DNA of 64,000 nt from Silene latifolia (lineage: Eukaryota > Streptophyta > Magnoliopsida > Caryophyllales > Caryophyllaceae). Within the stretch, counting starts at the first letter, position 1. Each line of letters starts with the position of its first letter. Shown piece by piece: positions 63,692 through 64,000 of the stretch. The stretch lies in assembly GCF_048544455.1 (NCBI RefSeq), contig NC_133536.1, forward strand, positions 195,551,325-195,615,324. The letters run 5' to 3'. The notes under the pieces were generated by a model, which did not search any database, was not told the DNA's origin, and saw only the letters and a list, made by a program, of their open reading frames with translations. Both the position numbers and the translations under genes were made by a program.

Positions 63692-64000
63692 TGTAACACC
63701 CCCATACTCCAAGTGCCTTACCAGGACCACTCGGGTATGAAGACATCACCATCTCGGTCGCCCGAGGTATGATAATCAAATAGACAAAACAGAAACAACG
63801 TTTATTATAAATAGTTTAATGAATAAATACAATCCTCAAAACCAAACCAAAGTACGATACAATATTCTCAAACGATTTTCTAATCGAAATGTAAAATAAA
63901 CTAAGGCTACAAAGGAAGACTCCTATCCTCTGTCGTGGCATCCCAGCTATCCCAGTACTCATCTCAATACCTGCTCAATATCTGCTCACCGTCCCCGAAT
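63692..64000 (+). repeat. Start of a gypsy-like LTR (cut by the window end)
   Basis: TGTAACACCCCCATACTCC at the start, then ACCATCTCGGTCGCCCGAGG and an AAACAACGTTTATTATAAA stretch. Same family as the minus-strand LTR starting at 40635. Continues beyond the window. Confidence 0.6.

Overview
This is a plant nuclear genomic window: AT-rich, intron-bearing, and mostly made of nested transposable elements. The style of the repeats points to Caryophyllales and perhaps Caryophyllaceae (Silene-like): a Retand/Tat-type LTR element with an antisense gene, SIRE copia elements, the recurring nonamer TACGGAGTA, and LTRs starting TGTAACACCC. This placement is inferred from pattern memory; no search was run.

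Two host genes are complete and converge tail to tail. At 42919-47893 (+) lies a plastid-type aspartate aminotransferase with 11 coding exons and 463 residues. At 49256-52880 (-) lies a receptor-like kinase of the At1g80640 type with 10 exons and 454 residues. All their splice sites are canonical and the exon phases add up. The kinase intron at 51257-51772 holds two adjacent long inverted repeats.

Layout. 1-3076: 3' end of a Tat-lineage LTR element with an antisense ORF that has its own TATA box. 3077-10943: AT-rich sequence with a ~155-bp tandem repeat, a gypsy fragment, a LINE fragment and an LTR fragment. 10944-14170: an old SIRE-type LTR holding a Stowaway MITE and another LTR. 14853-15866: copia fragment. 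16048-19243: a LINE 3' end split by a 1.9-kb LTR (TSD TCAGC), itself split by a hAT-type MITE. 20646-25812: two head-to-tail non-autonomous Helitrons; the second carries about ten USE-plus-TATA modules resembling plant U-snRNA promoters. 28208-39568: a near-whole, young SIRE/Maximus copia element (1526-bp LTRs, TSD GAGTA) inside an older gypsy-like LTR. 41667-42231: a MITE with 8-bp TSD. 53325 to about 62850: a decayed autonomous Helitron on the minus strand (Rep and Pif1 helicase), interrupted by a 3.7-kb plus-strand Helitron that itself contains a Harbinger MITE, another Helitron and a further MITE. 63040-63231: a telo-box/GGCCCA promoter-like block. 63692-64000: the start of a gypsy-like LTR.

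The most interesting signals are (i) the array of U-snRNA-type promoter modules with nearly constant 33-nt spacing in a Helitron, (ii) six mini-hairpins in the SIRE leader that share the loop GGAGTA but have different, fully paired stems, (iii) a recurrent AACAGTC...GACTGTTGC inverted motif throughout the SIRE element, where differences between its two LTRs cluster, and (iv) the long intronic foldback in the kinase gene.
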